Shown piece after piece: positions 43,426-52,423 of a DNA stretch of 64,000 nucleotides. A program made the translations under genes and the position numbers. How positions within the stretch are numbered: position 1 is the first letter of the stretch; each line of letters starts with the position of its first letter. Origin of the DNA: Paenibacillus sp. LHD-38 (GTDB taxonomy: Bacteria; Bacillota; Bacilli; Paenibacillales; Paenibacillaceae); contig NZ_JAVIFU010000003.1 of the NCBI RefSeq assembly GCF_031157315.1, positions 62,001 to 126,000 of the forward strand. The letters run 5' to 3'. The notes under the pieces were generated by a model. It searched no databases, was not told the origin of the DNA, and saw only the letters and a program-made list of their open reading frames with translations.

Positions 43426-44424
43426 TTATACGCTAATACTCTCCACAGCACCTGCTGCTGCTTTTGCGGCGCTTGCCGCTTCCATCAGGCCGCGTATATA
43501 ACCGATGCCGTATAATCGGCCGAGCAGCTCATAACCAGGATTGGTGTTATCCTCGCCTTCCATGGTTGGCACATGATCCGGTCTAGCCGGACCGTTAAAT
43601 CCAACCTCGTAATAAGTATGCATGGCCTCCAGCATATTCGTTTTGCCATCATCATGGAAGGTTTCTTCGAACTTTTCCGGCGTTCCTTTTACATCCCGGA
43701 AATGAACGAAGAACAATTTGTCCTGCTTGGCAAACTGGCGGATGACGCTCGGTATATCATCCCCTGCCGTAGCTAAAGTGCCTTGGCATAACGTAATTCC
43801 ATTATAATCGCTAGGAACTAAATCAATCGCCCGCTGGAGTGCAGCGCTGCTGGTTAATATTCGAGATACACCTCGGATCGGTGTGATCGGAGGATCATCG
43901 GGGTGAAGCGCAAGCTTCACCTTCGCTTTCTCCGCTACGGGTACGATACGCTCCATAAAATAATGGAGGTTTTCCCACAGCTGCTCCTCGCTCACAAGAC
44001 CTGCATCCGTCAAAGGCGCATCCTTCATTAAACTATGATCGTAGCTGGAAACTAGAGCTCCGCCGCGAGTACGCGTCGTTGTCGATGTCCGAAACCAATT
44101 AAACTGCGCCATAAAGTTGTAACAGAGAACAGGTATGCCTGCTGCTCCCATATTGGCTATAAATTGCTGGAACACTTCAATCTCCGCGTCGCGTCCGGCT
44201 GTTCCGAGCTTGATCTCGTTGCTTGGCGGCATCGATTCAATGACGGTAAGCGCAAGGCCGGAATCGGCATACCTCTGTTTCATTCGTATCAAAGGCATGA
44301 GATCCCATGGTTTTTCCAGTTTCTCCTCCCAAGGCAAACCTCCGACCGCATGGTCTACGCCAAGCTGCTTTGCCAATTGCCAGAGACGGTTAGGCTGTGA
44401 TGAGAAAAATTCTGCTAATTGCAT
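43426..44424 (-). CDS. uxuA: Mannonate dehydratase
   Basis: 332 residues; converts D-mannonate to 2-keto-3-deoxygluconate in hexuronate breakdown. Family motifs: VGGLPWEEKLEKPWDL, GIPVLCYNFMAQFNWFRT, KLALHPDDPP, LCQGTLATAGDDI, FVHFRDVKG and FHDDGKTNM. GAGGTG precedes the ATG. It follows the ABC importer genes, which suggests the importer brings in a uronate or its oligomer. Confidence 0.92.
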   Translation of the reverse strand: MQLAEFFSSQPNRLWQLAKQLGVDHAVGGLPWEEKLEKPWDLMPLIRMKQRYADSGLALTVIESMPPSNEIKLGTAGRDAEIEVFQQFIANMGAAGIPVLCYNFMAQFNWFRTSTTTRTRGGALVSSYDHSLMKDAPLTDAGLVSEEQLWENLHYFMERIVPVAEKAKVKLALHPDDPPITPIRGVSRILTSSAALQRAIDLVPSDYNGITLCQGTLATAGDDIPSVIRQFAKQDKLFFVHFRDVKGTPEKFEETFHDDGKTNMLEAMHTYYEVGFNGPARPDHVPTMEGEDNTNPGYELLGRLYGIGYIRGLMEAASAAKAAAGAVESISV

Positions 44425-44446
44425 GCTTCAAGCACCTCTTTCATTA

Positions 44447-45802
44447 TTATTGGCCGCCTGCTTTGGCTGCCAGTTCTTTGCCCATCTTATCAATCTTATT
44501 GAACGCATCCTCAATGGATTGTTGCCCGAACGTAACGGCTTCCATTTCCTTCTTGTACGTATCCACCCATTCCGAGAATCCTGCAGCCGGCGGATAGAAA
44601 GGCAATGCCTTGTCAAGCGAGAGATCATAGATTTCCTTGCCAAGCTTATCCTTGGCTTCAAGCGTAGGCTCAAGCTCCTTGTAAACATCCGGATTAATCG
44701 GAATACCGCGCGTTAAGCCAAGCGCTTGACCGGCTTCTTTATCCGAAATGAACCACTTGACGAATTTTTTCGCTTCGTCCTTGTTTTTGGAGTTCGCGCT
44801 CACGCTTAAGAAAATCGTGGATTGCGCCCAGCCGCCGCCGGATGGACCGACTGGCAGGTTCACCACGCCAACTTTACCAGGCATAAGCTGCTCTAAAGCG
44901 CTGACGGAGCCCGTTGTCGCTCCGCGGGTCATAACGACGCCGGATGCCATCGGATCGGCCTGCGGGTCGTTTTCGAGGAATGCGGCTGCTTTCTCCGCTG
45001 GCGGAACGATTTTGGCTTTGCGGAATTCCTCGTACGTTTGGTAGAAGGTCATAAATAAATCCTTGTCGAGTGTGAACGTTTTGCCGCCATCGGACATAAC
45101 CGCCGGTTTGCCCATCGAAGTTTGGTAGTAGTTGAAGCTATCCCATGTCGTCGTATCCCCGATTGGATATTTCCCTTCCGGAAGCTTCGCTCTCGCATCT
45201 CTCGCCCACTGGAAAAACTCATCGTAGGTCCAATCCTTATGCGGGAGAGCAATGCCGTATTGCTCAAGCTCGGTTTTATTAAATGCGATCCCTTGCGCAT
45301 TTTGGCTAAGCGGAATGCCGTAAAGTTTACCGTCGATTTGTAAATTCGAGATTACGTTCGGATCGACAATGCCGCTAAGATCAATATCGGAGAGATCCTC
45401 CAGCTGACCGCGCGACACGTATTCTTGGATGTAAGCGGCATCCATTTGCAAGACATCCGTAATGGACTTGGATGCAGCAAGCGTCGGCAGCTTTTGCCAG
45501 AAGGCATCCCATGCCATGAATTCCGGTTTAAACGTTACGTTTGCATTTTGTTTCGAATAAATATCCAGTGCTTTTTTCGTTGCCTCATGACGCGCATCGG
45601 GCCCCCACCACATAATGCTTAATGTAGTCGCCCCGCCGGCATCCCCTTTATTATCCGGTGCATCCGTTTCCTTCGTACCTTCGTTCGTCTGCTTTCCGTT
45701 ATTGTTGCCGCCTCCGCCTCCGCCGCTGCAAGCTGATAATACCATGATCAGAACCAGCATCAATAACCCAAAGCTCTTTGACCAACCTTTGACCATTCCC
45801 AT
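44447..45802 (-). CDS. Sugar ABC transporter substrate-binding lipoprotein
   Basis: 451 residues with a lipoprotein signal (LLMLVLIMVLSACSGG), a Gly/Asn-rich tether, and family 1 extracellular-binding features (LSIMWWGPDARHEATKKALDIY; GIPLSQNAQGIAFNKTELEQYG). AAAGGGG precedes the ATG. Third of the importer genes; no ATP-binding subunit is encoded nearby, as is common where one shared MsmX-like ATPase serves many importers. Confidence 0.92.
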   Translation of the reverse strand: MGMVKGWSKSFGLLMLVLIMVLSACSGGGGGGNNNGKQTNEGTKETDAPDNKGDAGGATTLSIMWWGPDARHEATKKALDIYSKQNANVTFKPEFMAWDAFWQKLPTLAASKSITDVLQMDAAYIQEYVSRGQLEDLSDIDLSGIVDPNVISNLQIDGKLYGIPLSQNAQGIAFNKTELEQYGIALPHKDWTYDEFFQWARDARAKLPEGKYPIGDTTTWDSFNYYQTSMGKPAVMSDGGKTFTLDKDLFMTFYQTYEEFRKAKIVPPAEKAAAFLENDPQADPMASGVVMTRGATTGSVSALEQLMPGKVGVVNLPVGPSGGGWAQSTIFLSVSANSKNKDEAKKFVKWFISDKEAGQALGLTRGIPINPDVYKELEPTLEAKDKLGKEIYDLSLDKALPFYPPAAGFSEWVDTYKKEMEAVTFGQQSIEDAFNKIDKMGKELAAKAGGQ

Positions 45803-45835
45803 ACATCCCCTTTATCTGGTTAAAATGAGTTGCCG

Positions 45836-46666
45836 TTAACCTTTTAAGCCGGTCGTCGCGATTCCTTCGACAAAATGCTTCTGGGCAAGGAAAAAGATGA
45901 TTACCGAAGGAAAGATCGATACCAGGGACATCGCAAGGAGCTGTCCCCATTGGATGTCAAATTGATCGATGAACATCCGCAGCGCCAAGCCGACGGTAAA
46001 CTTATCGACCGAGCTTAAGTACAGTACTTGAGCGAAGAAATCATCCCAGCTCCAAATGAATGTGAAGATGGCCACGGTAACTAGCGCAGGCTTCAGCAAA
46101 GGCAGTATTACGCGCCAAAATATGCCATACACGCTTGCGCCGTCAATCGTTGCGGCTTCATCGAGATCCTTCGGAATGCCGCGGATGAATTGCACGAGCA
46201 AGAAGATAAAGAACGCGCCTCCCCCGAAAAAATGCGGGAGCACCAGAGGAACGTAACTATCCACAAACCCAAGCTTATTGAACAAAATGTACTGGGGAAC
46301 GACCGTTACTTGTCCCGGCAGCATCATGGTAAGCAGAAGAATCGAGAACCAGAAGCCGCGAAGCTTAAAGTTCAATCTTCCGAAGCCATAGGCGACAATC
46401 GCTGCCGTAGCAACCCCTCCAAGCACATTTCCAAGCTCCATGAGCAGCGTATTGCCAAAGAAATGAGCAAAAGTATATTCGGCTGAGAAATGCCAGCCAT
46501 CCCAGTAGTTGCTCCACATCGGAGTCGACGGCCAAAGCGTCGGCAGGCTAAGCTCCTCCGTTTTCTTAAGCGAGGCCCCTGCCCACCAAATAACGGGATA
46601 CAGCATCAGAAAGGAGAAAAGGGTTAAATATAAATGGCTCGACAGCTTAGAGCGCAGCGAATTCAT
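45836..46666 (-). CDS. Carbohydrate ABC permease (MalG type)
   Basis: 276 residues from ATG 46666 (GGGGGGAAAACGAA upstream). About six helices, with the EAA loop DLDEAATIDGASVYGIFWRVILPLLKPAL. Its start overlaps the stop of the other permease gene (ATGA). Confidence 0.92.
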   Translation of the reverse strand: MNSLRSKLSSHLYLTLFSFLMLYPVIWWAGASLKKTEELSLPTLWPSTPMWSNYWDGWHFSAEYTFAHFFGNTLLMELGNVLGGVATAAIVAYGFGRLNFKLRGFWFSILLLTMMLPGQVTVVPQYILFNKLGFVDSYVPLVLPHFFGGGAFFIFLLVQFIRGIPKDLDEAATIDGASVYGIFWRVILPLLKPALVTVAIFTFIWSWDDFFAQVLYLSSVDKFTVGLALRMFIDQFDIQWGQLLAMSLVSIFPSVIIFFLAQKHFVEGIATTGLKG

Positions 46667-47625
46667 TTCGTTTTCCCCCCATCCGATTCGTAAAAGACCC
46701 AATATTTTGATGCCATGAAGTTAATGATCGTAAGGAGTGCGACAATCGTAAGCAATACCCATGCCAGTGCCGAAGCGTACCCCATCTGGTAATGCTTGAA
46801 CGCCTTCTCGTAAAGAAACATCGCATACATATAAGTAGAGTTGATCGGTCCGCCCTTTGTGATGATGAAAGCGGATGTGAACGTCTGGAAGGAACCGATG
46901 ATGCCGAGCACGAGGTTGAAAAACATGACCGGCGACAGCATTGGCAGCGTGATGCTGATGAATTTTCTCACCTTGCCCGCCCCGTCGACGGATGCCGATT
47001 CATACAGCTCTTGCGGCACCTGCTTTAAGCCGGCTAGAAAAATAACCATCGTCGATCCAAACTGCCATGTGTTAAGCAAAATCAATGTCCCGAGCGAAGT
47101 ATCCGGGTTGGAAATCCAACCGACTCCTTCGATTCCGAACCAAGCCAGCACTTGATTGATATAGCCGTCGATACCGAACATATTGCGCCACAGCGCAGCT
47201 ACCGCTATGCTCCCGCCGATTAAGGACGGAAAATAAATCGCAGTCCGGTAAATATTCATGCCTCTAATATTTTTGTTAAGGGCCAACGCAACCATTAGCG
47301 AGAAAAACAACTTAAGCGGAACAGAGAACAGTACGAACATAAAGGTGACGCTGAGCGATTTCGTAAAGGTGGCATCACTCGTGAATATTTTCGAATAGTT
47401 GTCCGTTCCCGTCCAGACGGGATCCTCCAGCAAAGAATATTCAGTGAAGGACAAATAAAACGATTGTGCAATTGGCCACAGTGTCAGCAGCAAGAAGCCA
47501 ATCAGCCATGGGGAGATAAAAACGTATCCTGCTAAATGATGCATCCCCTTTTCTTTGCGCTTTGGCTTTGCAAGTCTGGTTACTCGTTCCGTTTGAATAG
47601 CTCTCTCCGTTTTCACTCCGATCAT
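46663..47625 (-). CDS. Carbohydrate ABC permease (MalF type)
   Basis: About 320 residues with six helices (start HLAGYVFISPWLIGFLLLTLWP) and the EAA loop QELYESASVDGAGKVRKFISITLPMLSPV. Start uncertain: ATG 47625 follows AAAGGGGAGGAG very closely, GTG 47616 has better spacing, and ATG 47640 has no site. First gene of permease-permease-binding protein-uxuA. Confidence 0.9.
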   Translation of the reverse strand: MIGVKTERAIQTERVTRLAKPKRKEKGMHHLAGYVFISPWLIGFLLLTLWPIAQSFYLSFTEYSLLEDPVWTGTDNYSKIFTSDATFTKSLSVTFMFVLFSVPLKLFFSLMVALALNKNIRGMNIYRTAIYFPSLIGGSIAVAALWRNMFGIDGYINQVLAWFGIEGVGWISNPDTSLGTLILLNTWQFGSTMVIFLAGLKQVPQELYESASVDGAGKVRKFISITLPMLSPVMFFNLVLGIIGSFQTFTSAFIITKGGPINSTYMYAMFLYEKAFKHYQMGYASALAWVLLTIVALLTIINFMASKYWVFYESDGGKTK

Positions 47626-47663
47626 CTCCTCCCCTTTCATGGATAATGTTCTCTAACTTTATA

Positions 47664-47677
47664 CGAAAGCGGTTACA
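47664..47677. promoter_or_regulatory. Candidate catabolite-responsive element
   Basis: CGAAAGCGGTTACA matches the CcpA cre pattern TGNAANCGNWNNCW at all but the first base. It lies about 40 bp before the first importer gene, so carbon catabolite repression is plausible. Confidence 0.4.
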
Positions 47678-47855
47678 TGGTTGAAGGGGAGGAATTTATG
47701 AATTCGTTTGTTTTTATATAGTGTGAAAAATTCATAGATTAGCGAAAAATGCCTTAAGAAAGTCGCATCGACAAAAACTTGAATGTCCCTAACAATAGAA
47801 TTAGGAAGCAAGCCACACCAGCCTTCATCATACTATTGCGAGAGAGGTGCTCATT

Positions 47856-48761
47856 ATGAAATTTGATAATCCGGAAGATATGATTCAGCTTACACCGCTT
47901 TGGGAGGGTGAACGTTTTCCTAATGGACGCCCAAAGGTATCCGAGGATGTCCTTCGCCGCATGCGAAAAATTACGTTGGAGGAAGCCTGGGGACCGCTCT
48001 GGAACAGAGGTTATGCCTTTCAATTTGAAGGTGATTTCAAAATCGTCCACCCTAATAATGTGATGGTTGGCCGTGCCGTTACAGCTGTGATGGTGCCTAA
48101 GCGGCCCGATCTGCATGAAACCTTACTCAAGCATGGACATGAGCAAGAGGATCGCAAGGGCTTCTTCAATCAGTGGGTCATCGATGCATTGGTTGAGGAT
48201 GACGTAGCCGTTGTGGACATGTTCGACAAAGTTCATCTCGGCACTTATGTAGGCGGAAATTTGTCGACAGCGATCTCGACACGAACCAAACGCGGCGGAG
48301 CCGTCATCTGGGGCGGCATTCGCGATAATCAGCAAATCGTTGAAATTGATAATATCAACGTCTTCTATCGCGGCAGCGATCCGACCGCTATCGCAGACGT
48401 TACGATGGTTGGCATGAACGTGCCGACACGGATCGGCAAAGCAATATGCATGCCTGGCGATGTTGTGCTTGGCACGCCGTCGGGCGTTATCTTCATTCCG
48501 CCACATTTGGCCGAGCTGACGGTAGTGCAAGCAGAGAAATCACAGGTACGCGATGTGTTCGGGTTTGTCCGTCTTCGCGACAGCGTTTATTCGACGGCAC
48601 AAATTGACGCAACCTGGGATGTGTCGCTCTGGTCTGATTTCTTAAACTGGTTTGAAAATGATGCCGCGGCTGCCGAATATCGTCATCTTACATGGGATTC
48701 GGAGCTTGCGGATGCACAAAAAGCGGAGCGGAACGGCCCGCAGAGCGATGTTCGCCTATAA
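47856..48761 (+). CDS. RraA-like aldolase/dehydratase family protein
   Basis: 301 residues from ATG 47856 (AGAGAGG upstream). The central domain has the RraA/HMG-aldolase pattern (VVDMF...GGNLSTAISTRTKRGGAVIWGGIRD, VGMNVPTRIGKAICMPGDVVLG). It is longer than plain RraA, with extra N- and C-terminal parts. In sugar-acid loci such proteins act as aldolases or decarboxylases on keto acids. Divergent from the importer operon. Confidence 0.78.
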   Translation: MKFDNPEDMIQLTPLWEGERFPNGRPKVSEDVLRRMRKITLEEAWGPLWNRGYAFQFEGDFKIVHPNNVMVGRAVTAVMVPKRPDLHETLLKHGHEQEDRKGFFNQWVIDALVEDDVAVVDMFDKVHLGTYVGGNLSTAISTRTKRGGAVIWGGIRDNQQIVEIDNINVFYRGSDPTAIADVTMVGMNVPTRIGKAICMPGDVVLGTPSGVIFIPPHLAELTVVQAEKSQVRDVFGFVRLRDSVYSTAQIDATWDVSLWSDFLNWFENDAAAAEYRHLTWDSELADAQKAERNGPQSDVRL

Positions 48762-48770
48762 AAGAAAAAT

Positions 48771-48819
48771 CAAAAAGGACTCCGGTTGGCAGCAAGATCG
48801 CCGAAAGAGTCCTTTTTCC
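48771..48819. terminator. Bidirectional terminator
   Basis: AAAAAGGACTC (48773-48783) and GAGTCCTTTTT (48807-48817) pair perfectly. It lies between the RraA-like gene and the convergent AraC gene. Confidence 0.8.
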
Positions 48820-48822
48820 TCT

Positions 48823-49992
48823 TTATTTTCCGACTGATTCCCGGTATTCGCTTGGCGAGAGCCCCACTTTTTTCTTGAAAATTTGGCTAAAATACCGCGG
48901 ATCCTGATAACCTACCTTTTCAGCAACCTCATAGTTTTTGAAATGCGTACTTTTCAGCATATCCTTTGCTTTATCGATGCGAATATCGGTCAAGTGCTCA
49001 ATAAACGTTTTGCCTGTATTCGTTTTGAATAAAAGGCTTAAGTAGGTTGGCGTCATATATACCTTCTGGGCAACACTTTGAAGAGAAGCGTATTGGCATT
49101 CCTGCTCCATGTGATGAATCGTTTTTTTGATAATGCTGCGGTGGCTCTCTTTCTGGCTGTGAGACAGCACATCTTTTAATCCGATCAGGAAATGAATGAC
49201 ATAGTGCTTGATTTCCTCCAACGTTTCCAGCTTTACGATCGACATAACATCGAACCGTTCATAGGCGATGACATTCTCCGTTTCCGCAAGCACTCTTTTC
49301 TCGATACCTACCAAGAGTCTAACCGTCAGATCGTAAACGATTTGTGTATCCAGCGGTCCCTTATGCAGCAGCTCTCCATAAAAAAGCTGTACGCATTGTT
49401 CAATTTCTTCCGTCGTTTCGGCCGTTTTATAAGCGTTATACAGCGCCTTCTCTTTATCTGAAGGGTACTGCTGCAGCGATTCATAGCGCCCCAGCTCGCT
49501 GTAATAAATGATCGTGCCCGTTCCTCGGTAAAATTTATGCCGCAGCGCCCGCGAAGCTTGCCGGTAGGAATGAACGATATCATAGAGATGACTGCAGGGT
49601 TTTCCTACCCCGATATTGATCGGCTGCTGGAACTGCTCCCTTAACATCACCTGAATCGTTTGAATCTGCTCCTTTGACACCCAGGAAAAGAGAAGGCCGA
49701 CCCTCCCCTCTTCATCCACAAATACAACGCTGCCATCCGATATATTCTTCTGCATATAGTCCCGCAACCGCTCCAGGTACAATATCTTCTCATGCTCATC
49801 ATCAAAATGAGCAGTCGGCTCAAGCAAAGCCATAGCAGGAAAAGTGTAATAGGGATTCAATTGCAGACGGGATAAGCTATCCTTTAAATCTGATTTCATA
49901 GCACCGGTATCTGACACCAAATTGCGCAAAAAACGATCTCTCATCCATGTAAGAATAACATCTTCTTTAAATAATAATCCCTCGCTCAGCAT
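48823..49992 (-). CDS. AraC family regulator of the YesN type, without receiver
   Basis: 389 residues. The C-terminal double HTH is clear (SLQSVAQKVYMTPTYLSLLFKTNTGKTFIEHLTDIRIDKAKDML...VGYQDPRYFSQIFKKKVGLSPSEYR). The N-terminal part resembles the linker domain of YesN-type response regulators, but no receiver domain precedes it. It probably regulates the neighbouring sugar genes. Confidence 0.87.
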   Translation of the reverse strand: MLSEGLLFKEDVILTWMRDRFLRNLVSDTGAMKSDLKDSLSRLQLNPYYTFPAMALLEPTAHFDDEHEKILYLERLRDYMQKNISDGSVVFVDEEGRVGLLFSWVSKEQIQTIQVMLREQFQQPINIGVGKPCSHLYDIVHSYRQASRALRHKFYRGTGTIIYYSELGRYESLQQYPSDKEKALYNAYKTAETTEEIEQCVQLFYGELLHKGPLDTQIVYDLTVRLLVGIEKRVLAETENVIAYERFDVMSIVKLETLEEIKHYVIHFLIGLKDVLSHSQKESHRSIIKKTIHHMEQECQYASLQSVAQKVYMTPTYLSLLFKTNTGKTFIEHLTDIRIDKAKDMLKSTHFKNYEVAEKVGYQDPRYFSQIFKKKVGLSPSEYRESVGK

Positions 49993-50037
49993 ACTCCACT
50001 ACCCCTTTTGTAAGGTTGACTTGCGAGATGCATGACA

Positions 50038-50685
50038 CTAATTGAGATGAATCATTTTATAAGAATGCATGTGCTCGATAAACGTTTGCTCCGCTAAGAC
50101 CGTGTCGCCGGATCGCAGCACCTCTACGAGCCTTAGATGCCAATCGGCAAGTTCATCGGTTGAATAATGACGATTGGAGATCGCCATAAAACGCATCACC
50201 TTGATCCGCATCCGGTTCCAAAGCTCCAGAATCATATGATTATCGCAGCGTCTATAGAAGAATCCATGGAACTCCATATCGAGCTCTAATATGTTTAAGA
50301 TATCGTTTTGTTCATGTGCAAGGTCCATTTTGTGAATGATGTCTTCTAAGTATAGGAAATCGTCCTCGCTTAAATGCTCCATGGATTTCCGAACAGCAAA
50401 ACCTTCGATAATTTCACGAAGCTCGAAAATATCCCTAATTTCTTTGGATGTTATATTAGAGACGACTGAGCCTTTGTTAGGAATACCGGTTATAAAACCA
50501 GCTGACTTCAATCGTTCCAGCGCCTCTCGAACCGGAGCCTGACTTATGTTGAACTTTTTAGCGATTTCAAGCACGAGCAATCGCGCGCCGGGCTGCAAGT
50601 CTCCTGCTAGAATTTCTTTCTTCAACGCGGTATATACATGCTCACTGATAGAGTTTACTGGTGAAATTGGTACGTTTCCATACAT
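50038..50685 (-). CDS. GntR family regulator with FCD domain
   Basis: 215 residues: N-terminal winged helix (LQPGARLLVLEIAKKFNISQAPVREALERLKSAGFI) and an all-helical FCD domain with metal-binding residues (ELDMEFHGFFYRRC; DWHLRLVEVL). FCD regulators sense organic or sugar acids. Start: ATG 50685 or GTG 50694. Two perfect palindromes upstream are candidate operators. Confidence 0.88.
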   Translation of the reverse strand: MYGNVPISPVNSISEHVYTALKKEILAGDLQPGARLLVLEIAKKFNISQAPVREALERLKSAGFITGIPNKGSVVSNITSKEIRDIFELREIIEGFAVRKSMEHLSEDDFLYLEDIIHKMDLAHEQNDILNILELDMEFHGFFYRRCDNHMILELWNRMRIKVMRFMAISNRHYSTDELADWHLRLVEVLRSGDTVLAEQTFIEHMHSYKMIHLN

Positions 50686-50707
50686 CGCACTCACGTCTCC
50701 GTTTCAT

Positions 50708-50726
50708 ATTATCGATTATCGATAAT
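50708..50726. promoter_or_regulatory. Palindromic operator candidate 1
   Basis: ATTATCGATAAT (50715-50726), preceded by an extra half ATTATCG. It lies about 25 bp before the gntR start, so autoregulation is likely. Confidence 0.55.
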
Positions 50727-50801
50727 ATAGTTCAAAAAAAAGAAAGCGTTCCCAATACCGAAGAAAAAAAAGGGCTTTACTTATGCCTCCTTCACTTTCA
50801 G

Positions 50802-50813
50802 ATTATCGATAAT
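50802..50813. promoter_or_regulatory. Palindromic operator candidate 2
   Basis: A second perfect ATTATCGATAAT, 87 bp from the first, in the 355-bp gap between gntR and the divergent ROK gene. The rest of that gap (50814-51040) shows no confident gene. Confidence 0.55.
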
Positions 50814-51040
50814 TTGCTTTATAGGCTAATTATAGAACTTCTTTTCTTACAAGACAACCGAATACTTTGTCGAATCCTGATAAGTTTCGTATTATTTTCT
50901 TTGTATTCCTTTCAGCCGATCAGGATTTACCCGGCTCTTCCATTAAAAAATATGGAGATTGTCTAGTCATGCTTCGTGCAAGAGCATATAATAGAGATTG
51001 GTTTATATCCGATATAATTACTTGGACAAATGGAGATATA

Positions 51041-52231
51041 ATGATGAATGTGAAGCATCCTACGATAAAAAAGCAAGTATTTGATTTAATCATTCGAAAT
51101 GGATTGGTATCCAAAGCCGCGCTAATGAATCGGCTTACCGTCACAAGCACCAGCCTATCCAGACTGCTTGAGGAATTACTAACAGACGGCCTAATCCTGG
51201 CATCCGAACTAGGGCGCTCAACCGGAGGCCGTAAGCCGATTCTATATCGCGTAAATCCCGAACACCGCGCCGTATTTGGTTTGGAAATATCCCGCTTCTC
51301 CTCCTCTATCGGCTTGTATGACCTCAACCTAAAGCCGCTAGCCTTCGAGCGATGGAAGATGGATGAACGAATGACGCCGGAGACGCTGCTGGCGAAAATT
51401 ACGAAGCTGGCCGAGCGAATGCTGAGTGATTGCGGAATCGAACGTGAAAAAGTGATTGGAATGGGAATCGGTGCGGTTGGACCCTTAAGCCGTGAAGACG
51501 GGATTATGCTTAAGCCGCGATATTTTCCTGCTGAGGGCTGGAGCAATGTGCCTATTTGCGAATGGCTGGAGGAGCGGCTCGGGCTGCCGGCCCTGCTCGA
51601 TAACGGAGCAAACACAGCAATTATCGGTGAGCACTGGGCGCTTCGGAATGAAGAAGTCAAGCATATGCTGTATGTCCACGCCGGTGTCGGCCTTCGAACC
51701 TCGATGATGTCAGGCGGTCAAATTGTAAGAGGCGCCGTAGACATGGAAGGTTCCTTTGGACAGATGATCATTCAGACGGATGGTCCAAGGCTTGGGGACG
51801 AAGGCAATTATGGAGCGCTTGAAGCGCTCGTTTCTATTCCTGCGCTGGAGAAAAAAATACGATCCCAGCTGAAGCTTGGGCGGGCAAGCTCCCTCTCAGG
51901 CATTCCGCCGGAGGAAATTCAATTTGACGCTTTGCAAAAGGCGTATCGACTGAAGGATTCCTTCATTACGGAGCAGTTTCTGCAAACCGCTACTTATCTG
52001 GGGATAGGCATAGCCAATCTCATTAATATTTTGCACCCGGAGGCTGTTATCCTTGGCGGTCCGCTCGTTAACGTACATAAGAGCATTTACGAAACAGTTA
52101 TACAGGTCGCACGCAGCAACATTTATTACTCTCCGCAATATGAGCCCAAATTTACGCAAGGCCAGTTGACCGAAGATGCCGTAACTGCCGGCGCAGCGAT
52201 CATGCTGCTTCAGGAATGGGAGCTAGGCTAG
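51041..52231 (+). CDS. ROK family protein with N-terminal HTH, missing zinc cysteines
   Basis: About 396 residues from ATG 51041 (GGAG 5 bp upstream). The N-terminal winged helix (NGLVSKAALMNRLTVTSTSLSRLLEELLTDGL) is followed by a ROK domain (VIGMGIGAVGPLSRED, LLDNGANTAIIGEHW). Where ROK proteins have GH...C-x-CG-x2-GC, this one has FGQMIIQTDGPRLGDEGNYGALE: the His is replaced by Gln and all Cys are absent. It is therefore probably a sugar-sensing repressor that no longer binds zinc, rather than a kinase. Confidence 0.85.
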   Translation: MMNVKHPTIKKQVFDLIIRNGLVSKAALMNRLTVTSTSLSRLLEELLTDGLILASELGRSTGGRKPILYRVNPEHRAVFGLEISRFSSSIGLYDLNLKPLAFERWKMDERMTPETLLAKITKLAERMLSDCGIEREKVIGMGIGAVGPLSREDGIMLKPRYFPAEGWSNVPICEWLEERLGLPALLDNGANTAIIGEHWALRNEEVKHMLYVHAGVGLRTSMMSGGQIVRGAVDMEGSFGQMIIQTDGPRLGDEGNYGALEALVSIPALEKKIRSQLKLGRASSLSGIPPEEIQFDALQKAYRLKDSFITEQFLQTATYLGIGIANLINILHPEAVILGGPLVNVHKSIYETVIQVARSNIYYSPQYEPKFTQGQLTEDAVTAGAAIMLLQEWELG

Positions 52232-52241
52232 ACAAACGAAA

Positions 52242-52273
52242 AAGACAAAACACCCAAATGGATGTTTTGTCTT
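52242..52273 (+). terminator. Terminator after the ROK gene
   Basis: AAGACAAAACA and its complement (52242-52252 with 52263-52273). The plus-strand T run is short. Confidence 0.65.
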
Positions 52274-52278
52274 CACCG

Positions 52279-52359
52279 TTACGAATCTTTTGATCGGTTA
52301 GCCATATCGATGATCATTACGATAAGCATGAGCAGTTGAATGAGCAACTCGATACTCAT
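52279..52359 (-). CDS. 26-residue hydrophobic peptide (holin-like / type I toxin-like)
   Basis: ATG at 52359 with GGGAGGGA 6-7 bp upstream. The product MSIELLIQLLMLIVMIIDM is a single membrane helix followed by a polar tail (ANRSKDS). The size and layout resemble the putative holin-like toxins common in Bacillales. Family membership is by shape only. Confidence 0.5.
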   Translation of the reverse strand: MSIELLIQLLMLIVMIIDMANRSKDS

Positions 52360-52423
52360 TGCATTCCCTCCCAGCTGCAGGTAATGCTCCTTCGCTGCGG
52401 CCTCTCCTCCCGTTAAATCTAAA

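Noticed and set aside
44135..44716. 193-codon plus-strand open frame
   Set aside because: Crosses the uxuA and binding-protein genes on the wrong strand; both have strong family motifs.
50920..51660. 246-codon minus-strand open frame
   Set aside because: Antisense to the ROK gene; low complexity (Ser/Arg-rich) and no start signals.
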